From Neisseria mucosa (GTDB taxonomy: Bacteria > Pseudomonadota > Gammaproteobacteria > Burkholderiales > Neisseriaceae), in assembly GCF_013267835.1 (NCBI RefSeq), contig NZ_CP053939.1:1550001-1614000 (forward strand): DNA of 64,000 bases. The letters run 5' to 3'. This document shows, in pieces, positions 48,780 to 63,321 of this stretch (its first letter is position 1; each line of letters starts with the position of its first letter). The position numbers were made by a program, and so were the translations under genes. The notes beneath the pieces are model-generated. The model was not told where the DNA came from, made no database searches, and worked only from the letters and a program-made list of their open reading frames with translations.

Positions 48780-50561
48780 ATGAAAACACCAGCCCTACTC
48801 TCTCTGCTCGGTTTGATTCCATCTGCCGCCTTTGCCGCCCACGGCGTAGGCCTCGGCCAACCGCCCAAATATCCGGCCAACTTCACCGCTTTCGAATACG
48901 TCAACCCCAACGCCCCCAAAGGCGGCACATTTACCACGCCTTTCCTCGGTGCTTTTGACACGCTCAACCCCTTTACCCTCAAAGGCAACCACGAATACGG
49001 CATCAGCATGCTGACACTCGACACCCTGACCGAGCAAAGCATGGACGAACCTTACGCCGTTTACGGCCTGATTGCCGAAGACATCGCCCTGGCGCCTGAC
49101 GGCCTTTCCGTTACCTTCAAAATCAACCCCAAAGCCAAATTCCACAACGGCGACCCTGTTTTGGCCAAAGACGTTGCCGCTTCATTTAATATCCTGACCA
49201 AAGACAAAGCCGCCGCCCCCATGTACCACTTCTACTGGAGCGACGTGGCCAAAGTAGAAACGCCCAACGACCGCACCGTCGTGTTCCGCTTCAAGCAACG
49301 CAACTCAGAATTGCACATGATTCTCGGCAGCCTGCCCGTCTTCTCGCATAAAAGCTATCCCAAAGGCCTGGCCGCCGCGCCCAACAGCCTGCCCATCGGC
49401 TCCGGTCCCTACCGTTTTGCCAAAGCCGAAAATGGCCGCATCAGCGAGTTTGTCCGCGACAAAAACTACTGGGCGCAAAACCTGCCCGTACGCAAAGGCC
49501 GCTACAACTACGACCACATCCGCATCAAATACGTCAAAGACGAAGTCGTCCGCATCGAAGGGTTAAAAGGCGGCCAATATGACTTCGTACAAGAAAACGT
49601 CGCCCGCAACTGGGCGCGCGCCTACTCCGACGAAGTCCTCAAAAAACGCAACCTGTCCAAACACGAATGGCTGCAAAACAGCACCGCCGGCATGCAAGGC
49701 TTCGTCATCAATATGCGCCACAAGCCCTTGGACAATATTTACGTCCGCCGCGCCTTGATTGAAAGTTTCGACTACGAAAGCGTCAACAGCCGCATCTTCT
49801 ACGGCGCATACCGCCGCACCGACAGCTTCTTCACCAACAGCACCATGGCCGCAACCGGCAAACCCGACCGTGCAGAAACCGCATTGCTCAAATCATTGGG
49901 CACCAAGCTGCCCGACGGCGTATTGGATCAAGACGTTCCTATGCCGCCGGTTACCGACCCCAAACTGGGCGTGCGCCCGAACCTGCTCAAAGCACGCGCC
50001 CTGCTTGAAAAAGGCGGCTATCAATACAAAAACGGCAAAGCAGTCGACAAACAAGGCAAACCGCTGACCTTTGAATTCCTCGCCCCAAGCAAAAACTACG
50101 AACGCATTACCGCCAAATGGCAGCGCGACCTCGCCAAAATCGGCATTACCATGAACGTGCGCACCGCCGATTCCGCCGTGTACCAAAAACGCATGAACGA
50201 CTTCGATTTTGACGTAACCACCGGCTACTACGGCAACAGCGAAAGCCCCGGCAACGAGCAATACGACTACTTCAGCTGCGCCGCCGCCAAAACCGAAGGC
50301 AGCCGCAACCTGTCCGGCGTCTGTCATCCCGCGGTTGAAAAACTGCTGACCCATTTCAACAGCTTCACCAACCGCCAAGAGCTGCAAACCACCTCGCGCG
50401 CGCTCGACCGACTGATCCGCCACCAATACACCATCGTTCCAAACTGGTTCGCCGACCGCTACCGCGTCGTGTACCGTAACGATGTGGGCATTCCGTCCAA
50501 GCTGCCGAAATACTACGATCCCATCACCTTCGCCATGACCGCAGGCTGGAAGAAAAAGTAG
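48780..50561 (+). CDS. Oligopeptide-type periplasmic binding protein (YejA-like)
   Basis: 593 residues with signal peptide MKTPALLSLLGLIPSAAFA. Family 5 solute-binding protein (PF00496), closest in style to YejA/microcin C-binding proteins: FEYVNPNAPKGGTFT near 40, DTLTEQSMDEPYAVYGLIAE, LIESFDYESVNSRIFYGAYRRTDSFF near 325. No permease or ATPase genes are adjacent, so the partner ABC genes are elsewhere or absent. Ligand unknown. Confidence 0.85.
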   Translation: MKTPALLSLLGLIPSAAFAAHGVGLGQPPKYPANFTAFEYVNPNAPKGGTFTTPFLGAFDTLNPFTLKGNHEYGISMLTLDTLTEQSMDEPYAVYGLIAEDIALAPDGLSVTFKINPKAKFHNGDPVLAKDVAASFNILTKDKAAAPMYHFYWSDVAKVETPNDRTVVFRFKQRNSELHMILGSLPVFSHKSYPKGLAAAPNSLPIGSGPYRFAKAENGRISEFVRDKNYWAQNLPVRKGRYNYDHIRIKYVKDEVVRIEGLKGGQYDFVQENVARNWARAYSDEVLKKRNLSKHEWLQNSTAGMQGFVINMRHKPLDNIYVRRALIESFDYESVNSRIFYGAYRRTDSFFTNSTMAATGKPDRAETALLKSLGTKLPDGVLDQDVPMPPVTDPKLGVRPNLLKARALLEKGGYQYKNGKAVDKQGKPLTFEFLAPSKNYERITAKWQRDLAKIGITMNVRTADSAVYQKRMNDFDFDVTTGYYGNSESPGNEQYDYFSCAAAKTEGSRNLSGVCHPAVEKLLTHFNSFTNRQELQTTSRALDRLIRHQYTIVPNWFADRYRVVYRNDVGIPSKLPKYYDPITFAMTAGWKKK

Positions 50562-50963
50562 TCGCATTTCGACAACACGCCCAAGCGGCCGAAGCCCTTG
50601 ACGCATAGCTTTTGGCATAAAAACCCATTATTCGTTTAAAACCAATTAATCCATCCAAACCAAATAACCGCAAAAGAAAAAACAACTTAAAGCCAAATCA
50701 AAGGCCGTCTGAAACATCCGTCAGCAAAATCATCTGCAACGGAACATTTCAGACGGCCTTTTCGTCTCTTTTCAATCCAGTTTCGCAACCGAAACAAAAT
50801 ATCAAAAATTAACAAAAAAATTGCAACACAATACCCTCAAAATTTACAGAACCGTGTACACTTCCAACTTAAGATTTTGAATTATAAGAATAATCGTAAT
50901 AAGAACTACAATCATCCCAATTTAACCAATATCAAGCGTTCATATAATAAAAGGAACAAAAAC
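50562..50963 (+). other. Intergenic region before the ArsR-type gene
   Basis: 402 bases. A DUS pair with a long 30-base loop is at 50700-50761. From about 50780 on the DNA is AT-rich and must hold the promoter of the regulator; I see no gene. Confidence 0.45.
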
Positions 50964-51242
50964 ATGGAAATCAAACGTCTCTCTACCATTCTCAAACTGA
51001 TTGCCAACCCCGAACGCATGGCCATCCTTTTCCTGCTGCTCGACGACGACCGCAGCATTACCGAACTGGCACAAGCACTCGGCTCTTCCCCGACCGGCAT
51101 CGCCAACCACCTCGCACGCCTGCGCACCGAAGGCATCATCGATTTCACGCGCTACCACCGCATCATCGAATATCACCTCATCTCCGAAGAAGCCGCCACC
51201 ATCCTCAATACCCTGCGTACACTCAAAGACCCAGCCGAATAA
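50964..51242 (+). CDS. ArsR-family transcriptional regulator
   Basis: 92 residues from 50964 (MEIKRLSTILKLIANPERM) with AAAAGGAAC before it. One winged-helix domain: PERMAILFLLLDDDRSITELAQALGSSPTGIANHLARLRTEGI has the recognition helix near 43-58. No Cys or His is in the metal-site positions of metal sensors, so it belongs to the non-metal group (such as NolR or SoxR-like members). The adjacent YejA-like gene and NExo gene may or may not be targets. Confidence 0.8.
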   Translation: MEIKRLSTILKLIANPERMAILFLLLDDDRSITELAQALGSSPTGIANHLARLRTEGIIDFTRYHRIIEYHLISEEAATILNTLRTLKDPAE

Positions 51243-51269
51243 ACAAATTATTCCACATCACAACAACAA

Positions 51270-51302
51270 GGCCGTCTGAAACATCAGCTTTCAGACGGCC
51301 TG
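51270..51302 (+). terminator. arsR terminator (DUS pair)
   Basis: AGGCCGTCTGAAA / TTTCAGACGGCCT with a 7-base loop. Confidence 0.7.
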
Positions 51303-51409
51303 CCCCTTTCAGCCCATATCGAAAAATAAACCAATCCGCTATACAATACCGCCCATGCCCACAGGCGCAATCCACCGCCCTCCCACCCAACAGCACACAC
51401 GGAAACATC

Positions 51410-52180
51410 ATGAAAATCGCCACTTGGAACGTCAATTCCCTCAACGTCCGCCTGCCCCAAGTACAAAACTGGCTGGCCGACCACCAAGCCGACATCCTCG
51501 CCTTACAAGAACTCAAACTCGACCAAGACAAATTCCCGGCCGCCGCCCTGCAAATGATGGGCTGGCACTGCGTCTGGAGCGGCCAAAAAACCTACAACGG
51601 CGTCGCCATCATCAGCCGCCACGAACCGCAAGACGTACATTGCGGCCTGCCCGCCCTCCCCGACGACCCGCAACGCCGCGTCATTGCCGCCACCATCAAC
51701 GGCGTGCGTGTCATCAACGTCTATTGCGTCAACGGCGAAGCACTGGACAGCCCCAAATTCCAATACAAAGAACAATGGTTTGCCGCACTGACCGAGTTCG
51801 TCCGCGCCGAAATGGCCGCCCACCCCAAACTCGTCCTGCTCGGCGACTTCAACATCGCCCCGGCCGATGCCGACTGCTACGACCCCGAAAAATGGCACGA
51901 AAAAATCCATTGTTCCTCCATCGAAAGACAATGGTTTAAAAACCTGCTCGACCTCGGCCTGACCGACAGCCTGCGCAAAGTCCACCCCGAAGGCGCGTTC
52001 TACACCTGGTTCGACTACCGCGGCGCCATGTTCCAACGCAAACTCGGCCTGCGTATCGACCACATCCTCACCAGCCCCGAACTTGCCGCCAACCTTACCG
52101 ACGTCACCGTCGACCTAGAAACCCGCGCCCAAGAACGCCCCAGCGACCACGCACCGGTAATCGCCGAGTTTGACTGCTAG
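51410..52180 (+). CDS. Exonuclease III family enzyme (NExo type)
   Basis: 256 residues of the ExoIII/APE1 fold. Active-site residues: NVNSLNVR (Asn7), LQELKL (Glu34), YCVNGEA, GDFNIAPADAD (Asp146, Asn148), and the C-terminal SDHAPVIAEF (Asp, His). Meningococci have two such enzymes: NApe, an AP endonuclease, and NExo, a 3'-end phosphodiesterase with His at position 167 where NApe has a small residue. The residue here, counted from the start, is His167 (in KWHEKIHCSS), so I assign it to NExo. That rests on my memory of the published comparison. Confidence 0.82.
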   Translation: MKIATWNVNSLNVRLPQVQNWLADHQADILALQELKLDQDKFPAAALQMMGWHCVWSGQKTYNGVAIISRHEPQDVHCGLPALPDDPQRRVIAATINGVRVINVYCVNGEALDSPKFQYKEQWFAALTEFVRAEMAAHPKLVLLGDFNIAPADADCYDPEKWHEKIHCSSIERQWFKNLLDLGLTDSLRKVHPEGAFYTWFDYRGAMFQRKLGLRIDHILTSPELAANLTDVTVDLETRAQERPSDHAPVIAEFDC

Positions 52181-52202
52181 ATTTTGAAGCAATATAAACA
52201 AT

Positions 52203-52242
52203 AAGGCCGTCTGAAAACTTTAAATGGTTTTCAGACGGCCTT
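52203..52242. terminator. DUS terminator after NExo
   Basis: AAGGCCGTCTGAAAAC / GTTTTCAGACGGCCTT with an 8-base loop, between convergent genes. Confidence 0.75.
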
Positions 52243-52334
52243 ATTGTTTGGCGTAGCCACTCAAGCATGGTTAGCAGAAATACATGGCTAATGAGTACCC
52301 ACTTTACCTCACTGTGTTTTACTTATGCCACCAT

Positions 52335-52883
52335 TTAAAGCGTATCTTCTCCCTCACTTTCCACGCAACGGATGATCCAATCTTCAAACTGTCGCCATTG
52401 GGCCTCTTCGGCATAGGTGGCGGGATTGGCAGCATCGTGGATAAAAATATCGAAGTTAGGTTCGGTACGGGAAAGGTCGAAGCCGAACCAATCTCCCATG
52501 CTGTGATGCGCTCCGATAATAAAGATTTCGCCTATGTCGGGGTGTTCGTCAGGCGGCAGGTCGTCAAGTTCTTCGCGCAATAGTTGTTGGTAATAGAGAT
52601 TTTGTTCTTGCAGTTGGACGAGATTGTAGATTTCTATTTTGGGCGTTTGCGATACGGTTTGATCGATCATGCTGATGTACCACGAATAGAAAAAATCCCC
52701 CGTGCCACATTGCTGTAAAAATAAATAATAGCTTTCAGGCAGCTTGTTCTGCGTATATCCGCGTATCGCCTGCAATTCATCAGTTGAAAGGGGATGTACA
52801 TTAAAATTCAGATGGTTGGCGTGAGATGCTTGGCTGTTTGCGAGCCAATATTGAAGTTGTTGCAAGGCTTGCGGATAGGTCAT
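52335..52883 (-). CDS. SMI1/KNR4 (SUKH) immunity-type protein
   Basis: 182 residues. The family pattern is LPESYYLFLQQCGTGDFFYS near 48-67, with a later IGEIFIIGAHHSMGDWFGFDLS near 117. SUKH proteins commonly protect against toxins of contact-dependent or polymorphic systems. No toxin gene lies next to it, so it looks like an orphan immunity gene. The region around it is accessory. Confidence 0.72.
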   Translation of the reverse strand: MTYPQALQQLQYWLANSQASHANHLNFNVHPLSTDELQAIRGYTQNKLPESYYLFLQQCGTGDFFYSWYISMIDQTVSQTPKIEIYNLVQLQEQNLYYQQLLREELDDLPPDEHPDIGEIFIIGAHHSMGDWFGFDLSRTEPNFDIFIHDAANPATYAEEAQWRQFEDWIIRCVESEGEDTL

Positions 52884-52982
52884 GATGGTCGGATTCTTTT
52901 TTTAAATGGATTATCGTTGGGCTTTGAATCAACTGGTGGGAATCAGCCTATGCGTTATTATATTCGTTGCCTGAAATGAAAC

Positions 52983-53025
52983 AAAGGTCGTTTGAAAACG
53001 GATTCACGGTTTTCAGACGACCTTT
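52983..53025. repeat. AG-mucDUS inverted pair
   Basis: AGGTCGTTTGAAAAC (one mismatch to AGGTCGTCTGAA) and GTTTTCAGACGACCT. This is the dialect of N. mucosa/N. sicca and not the one that dominates here. Another mucDUS follows at 53053-53064. Confidence 0.75.
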
Positions 53026-53083
53026 GCTCTAAGAGTTTTTCAGACGACGTTTGAGGTCGTCTGAAAGTTTGAACCAATGGTTT

Positions 53084-53164
53084 GAACGGCAAAAAACGCG
53101 TGCGTGCGTACCGCACACACCCTACACCTCGGTTTTAAAGTTTGTGCCGTTCGCAGGTAGGGTG
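53084..53164. repeat. Nested inverted repeats at the edge of the accessory gene
   Basis: Two interlocking inverted pairs: GAACGGCA (53084-53091) / TGCCGTTC (53145-53152), and CACCCTAC (53118-53125) / GTAGGGTG (53157-53164). A short hairpin TGCG-tac-CGCA is inside. The whole 322-base gap (52884-53205) has no gene and includes the mucDUS pair. Confidence 0.5.
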
Positions 53165-53205
53165 GCACGCGGTTGGTAGAGAAGCGGACTACGGCTTGCT
53201 GCTTT

Positions 53206-54015
53206 TTAATAACAAGTTACAAATGCTAATTCATCAATCACAATATATTTTTTATTATTTTGCGATATTTTTAAATTTCCCAAACATAAAATATAAGATC
53301 CCACTAAATCTTCCACATCATTGATATCAAATCGTTCGAAGAAAATTCGTTGCATTTGTGACGGCAAGCATAGACTAACATCATCTCGCGTACCAGAATT
53401 AAGCCAAATAGCCTCATAATTTCCCTCTTTAACATCAGCAATTTGCCCCCAGTATCCACAAAACCGGCCTATATGAGTTTGGTTAATCTCATGGAATGAG
53501 ACAAAAAAATTAGATATAGTTCGAATTTCATCTTCAATTTCAATCTCTTGTTCTGAAACTCGAAACACTGGATTAATAACTAGGCTTCTTAACATAGTAC
53601 TTAAACGGCGATGGGCTACTGCATTAGGACGATTACCATTTCCTCTAAATCGTACTCCTCTCCCTGCTCCATTTTCATTCATATCATCATTAATATGATT
53701 TACTGCTTCTGCTGCACCATAGTTAAGGTCTAATACAATCCGCTGCCCATCATTATGCAAAACATCTTCATCATCATTTTCTCCATTGATCAATCTACTT
53801 AATGGAGCACTTTCAATACACCCATCATTATGAGGGCGAGCTCCAAAACAGGCAGCCTGCCCATTTCTAGCCGCTTTTCTAAAAAAAGCGGGAGCATGGC
53901 AAGTCGGACATTCAAGGAATCTCCTTAATTGAGAGATAGTCCCTATATCAAGTTGAGAAAATTGATACGCATTGTAAGTTTGGTTATTTATAGTACAAAA
54001 AGCATTATCCATCAC
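53206..54015 (-). CDS. Unrecognised Cys-rich accessory protein
   Basis: 269 residues, no signal peptide. An N-terminal zinc-ribbon-like segment is visible (CPTCHAPAFFRKAARNGQAA, then CFGARPHNDGC, about 36-66), followed by an acidic NGENDDEDVLHNDG stretch and a C-terminal part (about 140-269) ending SYILCLGNLKISQNN... with no motif I know. The gene is far richer in A+T than uvrB next to it and uses rare codons, a sign of transfer. mucDUS copies and nested repeats lie at its 3' side. Function unknown; the Cys cluster resembles metal-binding heads of nuclease or defence proteins, but that is only a visual likeness. Confidence 0.6.
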   Translation of the reverse strand: MMDNAFCTINNQTYNAYQFSQLDIGTISQLRRFLECPTCHAPAFFRKAARNGQAACFGARPHNDGCIESAPLSRLINGENDDEDVLHNDGQRIVLDLNYGAAEAVNHINDDMNENGAGRGVRFRGNGNRPNAVAHRRLSTMLRSLVINPVFRVSEQEIEIEDEIRTISNFFVSFHEINQTHIGRFCGYWGQIADVKEGNYEAIWLNSGTRDDVSLCLPSQMQRIFFERFDINDVEDLVGSYILCLGNLKISQNNKKYIVIDELAFVTCY

Positions 54016-54103
54016 AGCTCCTCTAATTTATTTAGATTGAAGATCATCTGTATATAAATTGGACTATTTACATAAATTTCAAGAATAATATCAAACTTAT
54101 CCG

Positions 54104-56131
<2,028 letters not shown>

Positions 56132-56283
56132 AAGACGACCAGTTTTATGTTCAGGGAAAGAGAAGATTATAACAAAGGGCCGTCTGAAAATTGATAGTGT
56201 GCCAATCTGATAAGACTAAATATTTCATCTCCTCTCTTTGCTACTTGAGGTTTATTCTGTTAGATCTCTCCTCTTCAATTCTC

Positions 56284-56778
56284 CTACCCCATAAAAGGCT
56301 TACACTCCGCATCATTACCCCTAAATATCTCCTCGCCGTCCGTACAACTGCCCTTCCCTTTCATCTTCCCGCACACCACCGCCGTCAACGACTCGTTCAA
56401 GCGCAGCACCCTCGGCTCCGCCTCCCTGTCCAGCGCCACCGCCTTCAAGGTAAACTTACCCTCCAGGATACCCTTAGCCTGGCCGCTCATCCTGATACAG
56501 AAACCGCCCGCCTCCTTCACCGGCAATTCCGGCCACTTCGTCGACGTCAGCTTAAAGCTGCCCTTTTTCGCATAGAACTGCTCCATAAAGCGCGCATTTT
56601 CCAGCAGCGCGGCATGCGCCGCACGCAGGTTGGCCGAGCGGACCGATTCCCGATAGGCCGTAAAGGCCGCCGCCGCCAAGATCGAAACCAGCAGCATCAC
56701 CACCAACAGCTGTACCAAAGAATACCCCCTCTGCACAGTTGCCCCATTCCGTTTTCCGTCAAATGCCTTTAAGTACAT
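56284..56778 (-). CDS. comP: Competence minor pilin ComP (DUS receptor)
   Basis: Type IV pilin-like protein that binds the DUS at the surface during transformation. 164 residues from 56778 (MYLKAFDGKRNG), with GGGAAG before it; an in-frame start 12 codons upstream is less likely. The prepilin peptidase site is QRG|YSLVQLLVVMLLVSILAA: Tyr at +1 and Gln instead of Glu at +5. Beyond the helix come ARFMEQFYAKKGSFKLTSTKWPEL and paired Cys (GFCIRM, VVCGKM, GSCTDG, AECKPF), the ComP pattern known from N. meningitidis. The sequence agrees with my memory of N. subflava ComP. Confidence 0.88.
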   Translation of the reverse strand: MYLKAFDGKRNGATVQRGYSLVQLLVVMLLVSILAAAAFTAYRESVRSANLRAAHAALLENARFMEQFYAKKGSFKLTSTKWPELPVKEAGGFCIRMSGQAKGILEGKFTLKAVALDREAEPRVLRLNESLTAVVCGKMKGKGSCTDGEEIFRGNDAECKPFMG

Positions 56779-56953
56779 ATCTTTCTTCCCTTTATCTTTT
56801 ATATCCCTATCCAATAGGCGTCCTATCCGTTTATCCCTTTACCCAACGGAAGCCCCCACTGGTTCAAGCTTCATCCCCGCCCCCAAACAAAGCCGCCCCG
56901 GGCCCAACCGGCAAACGGTTCGGCCGCAGGGCGGCATATAGGCAGAGTCCGGC

Positions 56954-57241
56954 TTATTTTTTCACGGCAGGCTGGGCGGCCTTAGGCGCGGCAGAAGAAA
57001 CCGTCGCCTCCGCCTTCAACTTGTTCAGCACCGCATCACCGATGCCCTTCACGTTTTTCAGCTCCTCCACCGATTTGAACGCACCGTTCTTCTGACGGTA
57101 TTCCACAATCGCCTTCGCCTTAGCCGGGCCGATACCCGGTAATGCCTCCAGTTCCGCAGAAGAGGCGGTATTGACGTTCACGGCAGCCAAAGAGAACGCC
57201 GTACACATGGCGGCAAATACACCAAATAAAAATTTCTTCAT
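56954..57241 (-). CDS. comEA: DNA-binding competence protein ComEA
   Basis: Periplasmic DNA-binding protein for transformation. 95 residues: signal peptide MKKFLFGVFAAMCTAFSLAA, then a double helix-hairpin-helix motif (VNVNTASSAELEALPGIGPA and VKGIGDAVLNKLK) and an Ala/Lys tail. In gonococci comE copies lie next to every rRNA operon; the same is seen here, beside the 5S gene. comP lies 175 bases after it on the same strand, so both competence genes are neighbours. Confidence 0.93.
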   Translation of the reverse strand: MKKFLFGVFAAMCTAFSLAAVNVNTASSAELEALPGIGPAKAKAIVEYRQKNGAFKSVEELKNVKGIGDAVLNKLKAEATVSSAAPKAAQPAVKK

Positions 57242-57583
57242 CAGGGTTTTCCTATAACGTGTCAGATTGAATCAACCGGGCCGTCTGCAGGACGGTTTTA
57301 CCCACCCCGCCGACACTGCCACATCGACAGTAGAACACGGCCCCATTCCATATAAATGCATACGACATATTAACGCAAATACCGTTCGATTTCAAACATT
57401 CCAAACGGTTAACCGTAACTTTCGGTACTTTTGTGCAAGAATAACAACAGGATAAATATTTCCGATTCCAATACCAAGATGCACAAATACTCCATAAACA
57501 CCGGTACATCACTATCCCAATGTTTGACCCCAACACCCATTATCCCAATTCTGCCGCCAAACCGACAGAAACGACAGGCATGT
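57242..57583. other. Intergenic region comEA / rRNA operon
   Basis: About 340 bases with no clear gene. The open frames here are short and of chance composition. The comEA promoter must be near 57250-57300, with a partial DUS there (GGGCCGTCTGCAGG near 57280). Confidence 0.4.
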
Positions 57584-57612
57584 AAAAAGCCCCCGACATC
57601 AGTCGGGGGCTT
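57584..57612 (-). terminator. rRNA operon terminator
   Basis: AAGCCCCCGAC / GTCGGGGGCTT with a 4-base loop; on the minus strand the stem is followed by a T run. Ten bases after the 5S gene. Confidence 0.9.
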
Positions 57613-57621
57613 CGGAATGGG

Positions 57622-57738
57622 TGTTTGGCGGTGACCTACTTTCACATGGAAGAACCACACTATCATCGGCGCTGAGTCGTTTCACGGTCCTGTTCGGGAT
57701 GGGAAGGCGTGGGACCAACTCGCTATGGCCGCCAAACT
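57622..57738 (-). rRNA. rrf: 5S ribosomal RNA
   Basis: About 116 nt. It contains CCCGAACAGGACCGTGAAAC and CCATAGCGAGTTGGTCCC (read on the minus strand), typical of 5S. Ends estimated from the paired terminal stem GGCGGCCATAG / GGTCACCGCC. Confidence 0.95.
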
Positions 57739-57837
57739 TAAACTGTTACAAATCGGTAAAGCCTTAATCGGTATAAATGGTGATGACTGAATCAGTCAGT
57801 AAGCTTTTATTATTTGAAGTTCTTCAAATGATAGAGT

Positions 57838-60719
<2,882 letters not shown>

Positions 60720-61068
60720 CTCTATCATTTCAAGAACCTCTCTGACTTCGTTTGCCTACCCGTTGACTAGGGAAGCAAACTTGAAATTCCTACTTTGATA
60801 AAGCTTACTGCTTGTTGTGTCTTAATCCTGCCTTTTGTGTTTCAGGATTAAGTCGATACAATCATCACCCAAATACTGTGTTTGTTTTCTTTTCTCTTGC
60901 GAGAGATTCTTTATCCTTTGCAAAGAATAAAAAATCAAAACAAACGCATTGTCTTTGTTTGTTGATTTCGGCTTTCCAATTTGTTAAAGATCGATGCGTC
61001 GATATTTCACTTCGCAAATCAAAATAAGCTGCTAAGTATAGCAGGCTTCCTTTAATTTGTAAAGTGCT
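60720..61068 (-). other. tRNA-Ala to 23S spacer
   Basis: 349 bases. A boxA-like antitermination site TCTTTAACAA is at 60981-60990 (minus) and a 10-bp hairpin CTTAATCCTG/CAGGATTAAG is at 60821-60852. No gene. Confidence 0.6.
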
Positions 61069-61144
61069 TGGTGGAGGCAAACGGGATCGAACCGATGACC
61101 CCCTGCTTGCAAAGCAGGTGCTCTACCAACTGAGCTATGCCCCC
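61069..61144 (-). tRNA. tRNA-Ala (TGC)
   Basis: Acceptor GGGGGCA, anticodon loop TTTGCAA, CCA encoded. In the 16S-23S spacer as usual. Confidence 0.97.
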
Positions 61145-61149
61145 GTTCT

Positions 61150-61226
<77 letters not shown>

Positions 61227-61327
61227 GGATTCTCTTCTTAAGCGAATCTTGTCTTCACTCAAGCTTTCCTCTTCCGCATCTTTACAGTTTACCGATAAGT
61301 GTGAATGCATCAGACCTCTTCTTTCTC

Positions 61328-62872
<1,545 letters not shown>

Positions 62873-62997
62873 ATCTCTAACTTATAACTTCTGGTCTGCT
62901 TCAAAGAAACCGACAGGACAATGTCTAAAACATCATCTTGTCTGTCTTTCAAACAGTGTGAGGCCTAATGCACTCACACTTATCGGTAATCTGTTTT

Positions 62998-63006
62998 TTA
63001 AAGAGC
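62998..63006 (-). promoter_or_regulatory. boxA antitermination site of the rRNA leader
   Basis: GCTCTTTAA on the minus strand, 8 bases after the predicted -10 element, matches the boxA consensus TGCTCTTTA. Confidence 0.65.
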
Positions 63007-63013
63007 GAATCGA

Positions 63014-63041
63014 ATTATACAGTACAATTTTCAAAAGTCAA
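63014..63041 (-). promoter_or_regulatory. rRNA operon promoter
   Basis: TTGACT (63036-63041) and TATAAT (63014-63019) with a 16-base spacer on the minus strand, preceded by an AT-rich UP-like segment (about 63042-63065). It lies 140 bases before the 16S gene. The rest of the 449-base gap 62873-63321 holds the leader and no gene. Confidence 0.85.
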
Positions 63042-63272
63042 CTAAAATTATCGAAAATTTCAACCAACTGTGTTATACTGTCTGCTTCGTTTTCTTCACC
63101 GCGTCAGCAGCGAAAAACCGAACTATACGCCTCCCAACAAAACCAGTCAACACCTTTCGCAAAATTATTTTCAAAAATTTAATCACTCCCCTGTTTTAAC
63201 AGGTTTTTTATTTTTCTAAAAACACCTCAAATCTTCCCTATTCGCTTCCCAAATCCAACCCGGTTCAATACT

Positions 63273-63306
63273 AAGGCCGTCTGAAAGAGTATTTCAGACG
63301 GCCTTT
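63273..63306 (-). terminator. Terminator of the CcsA-type gene (DUS pair)
   Basis: AAGGCCGTCTGAAA / TTTCAGACGGCCTT with a 5-base loop, 16 bases after the stop on the minus strand. Confidence 0.8.
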
Positions 63307-63321
63307 TTGTATGGTTTCTAT

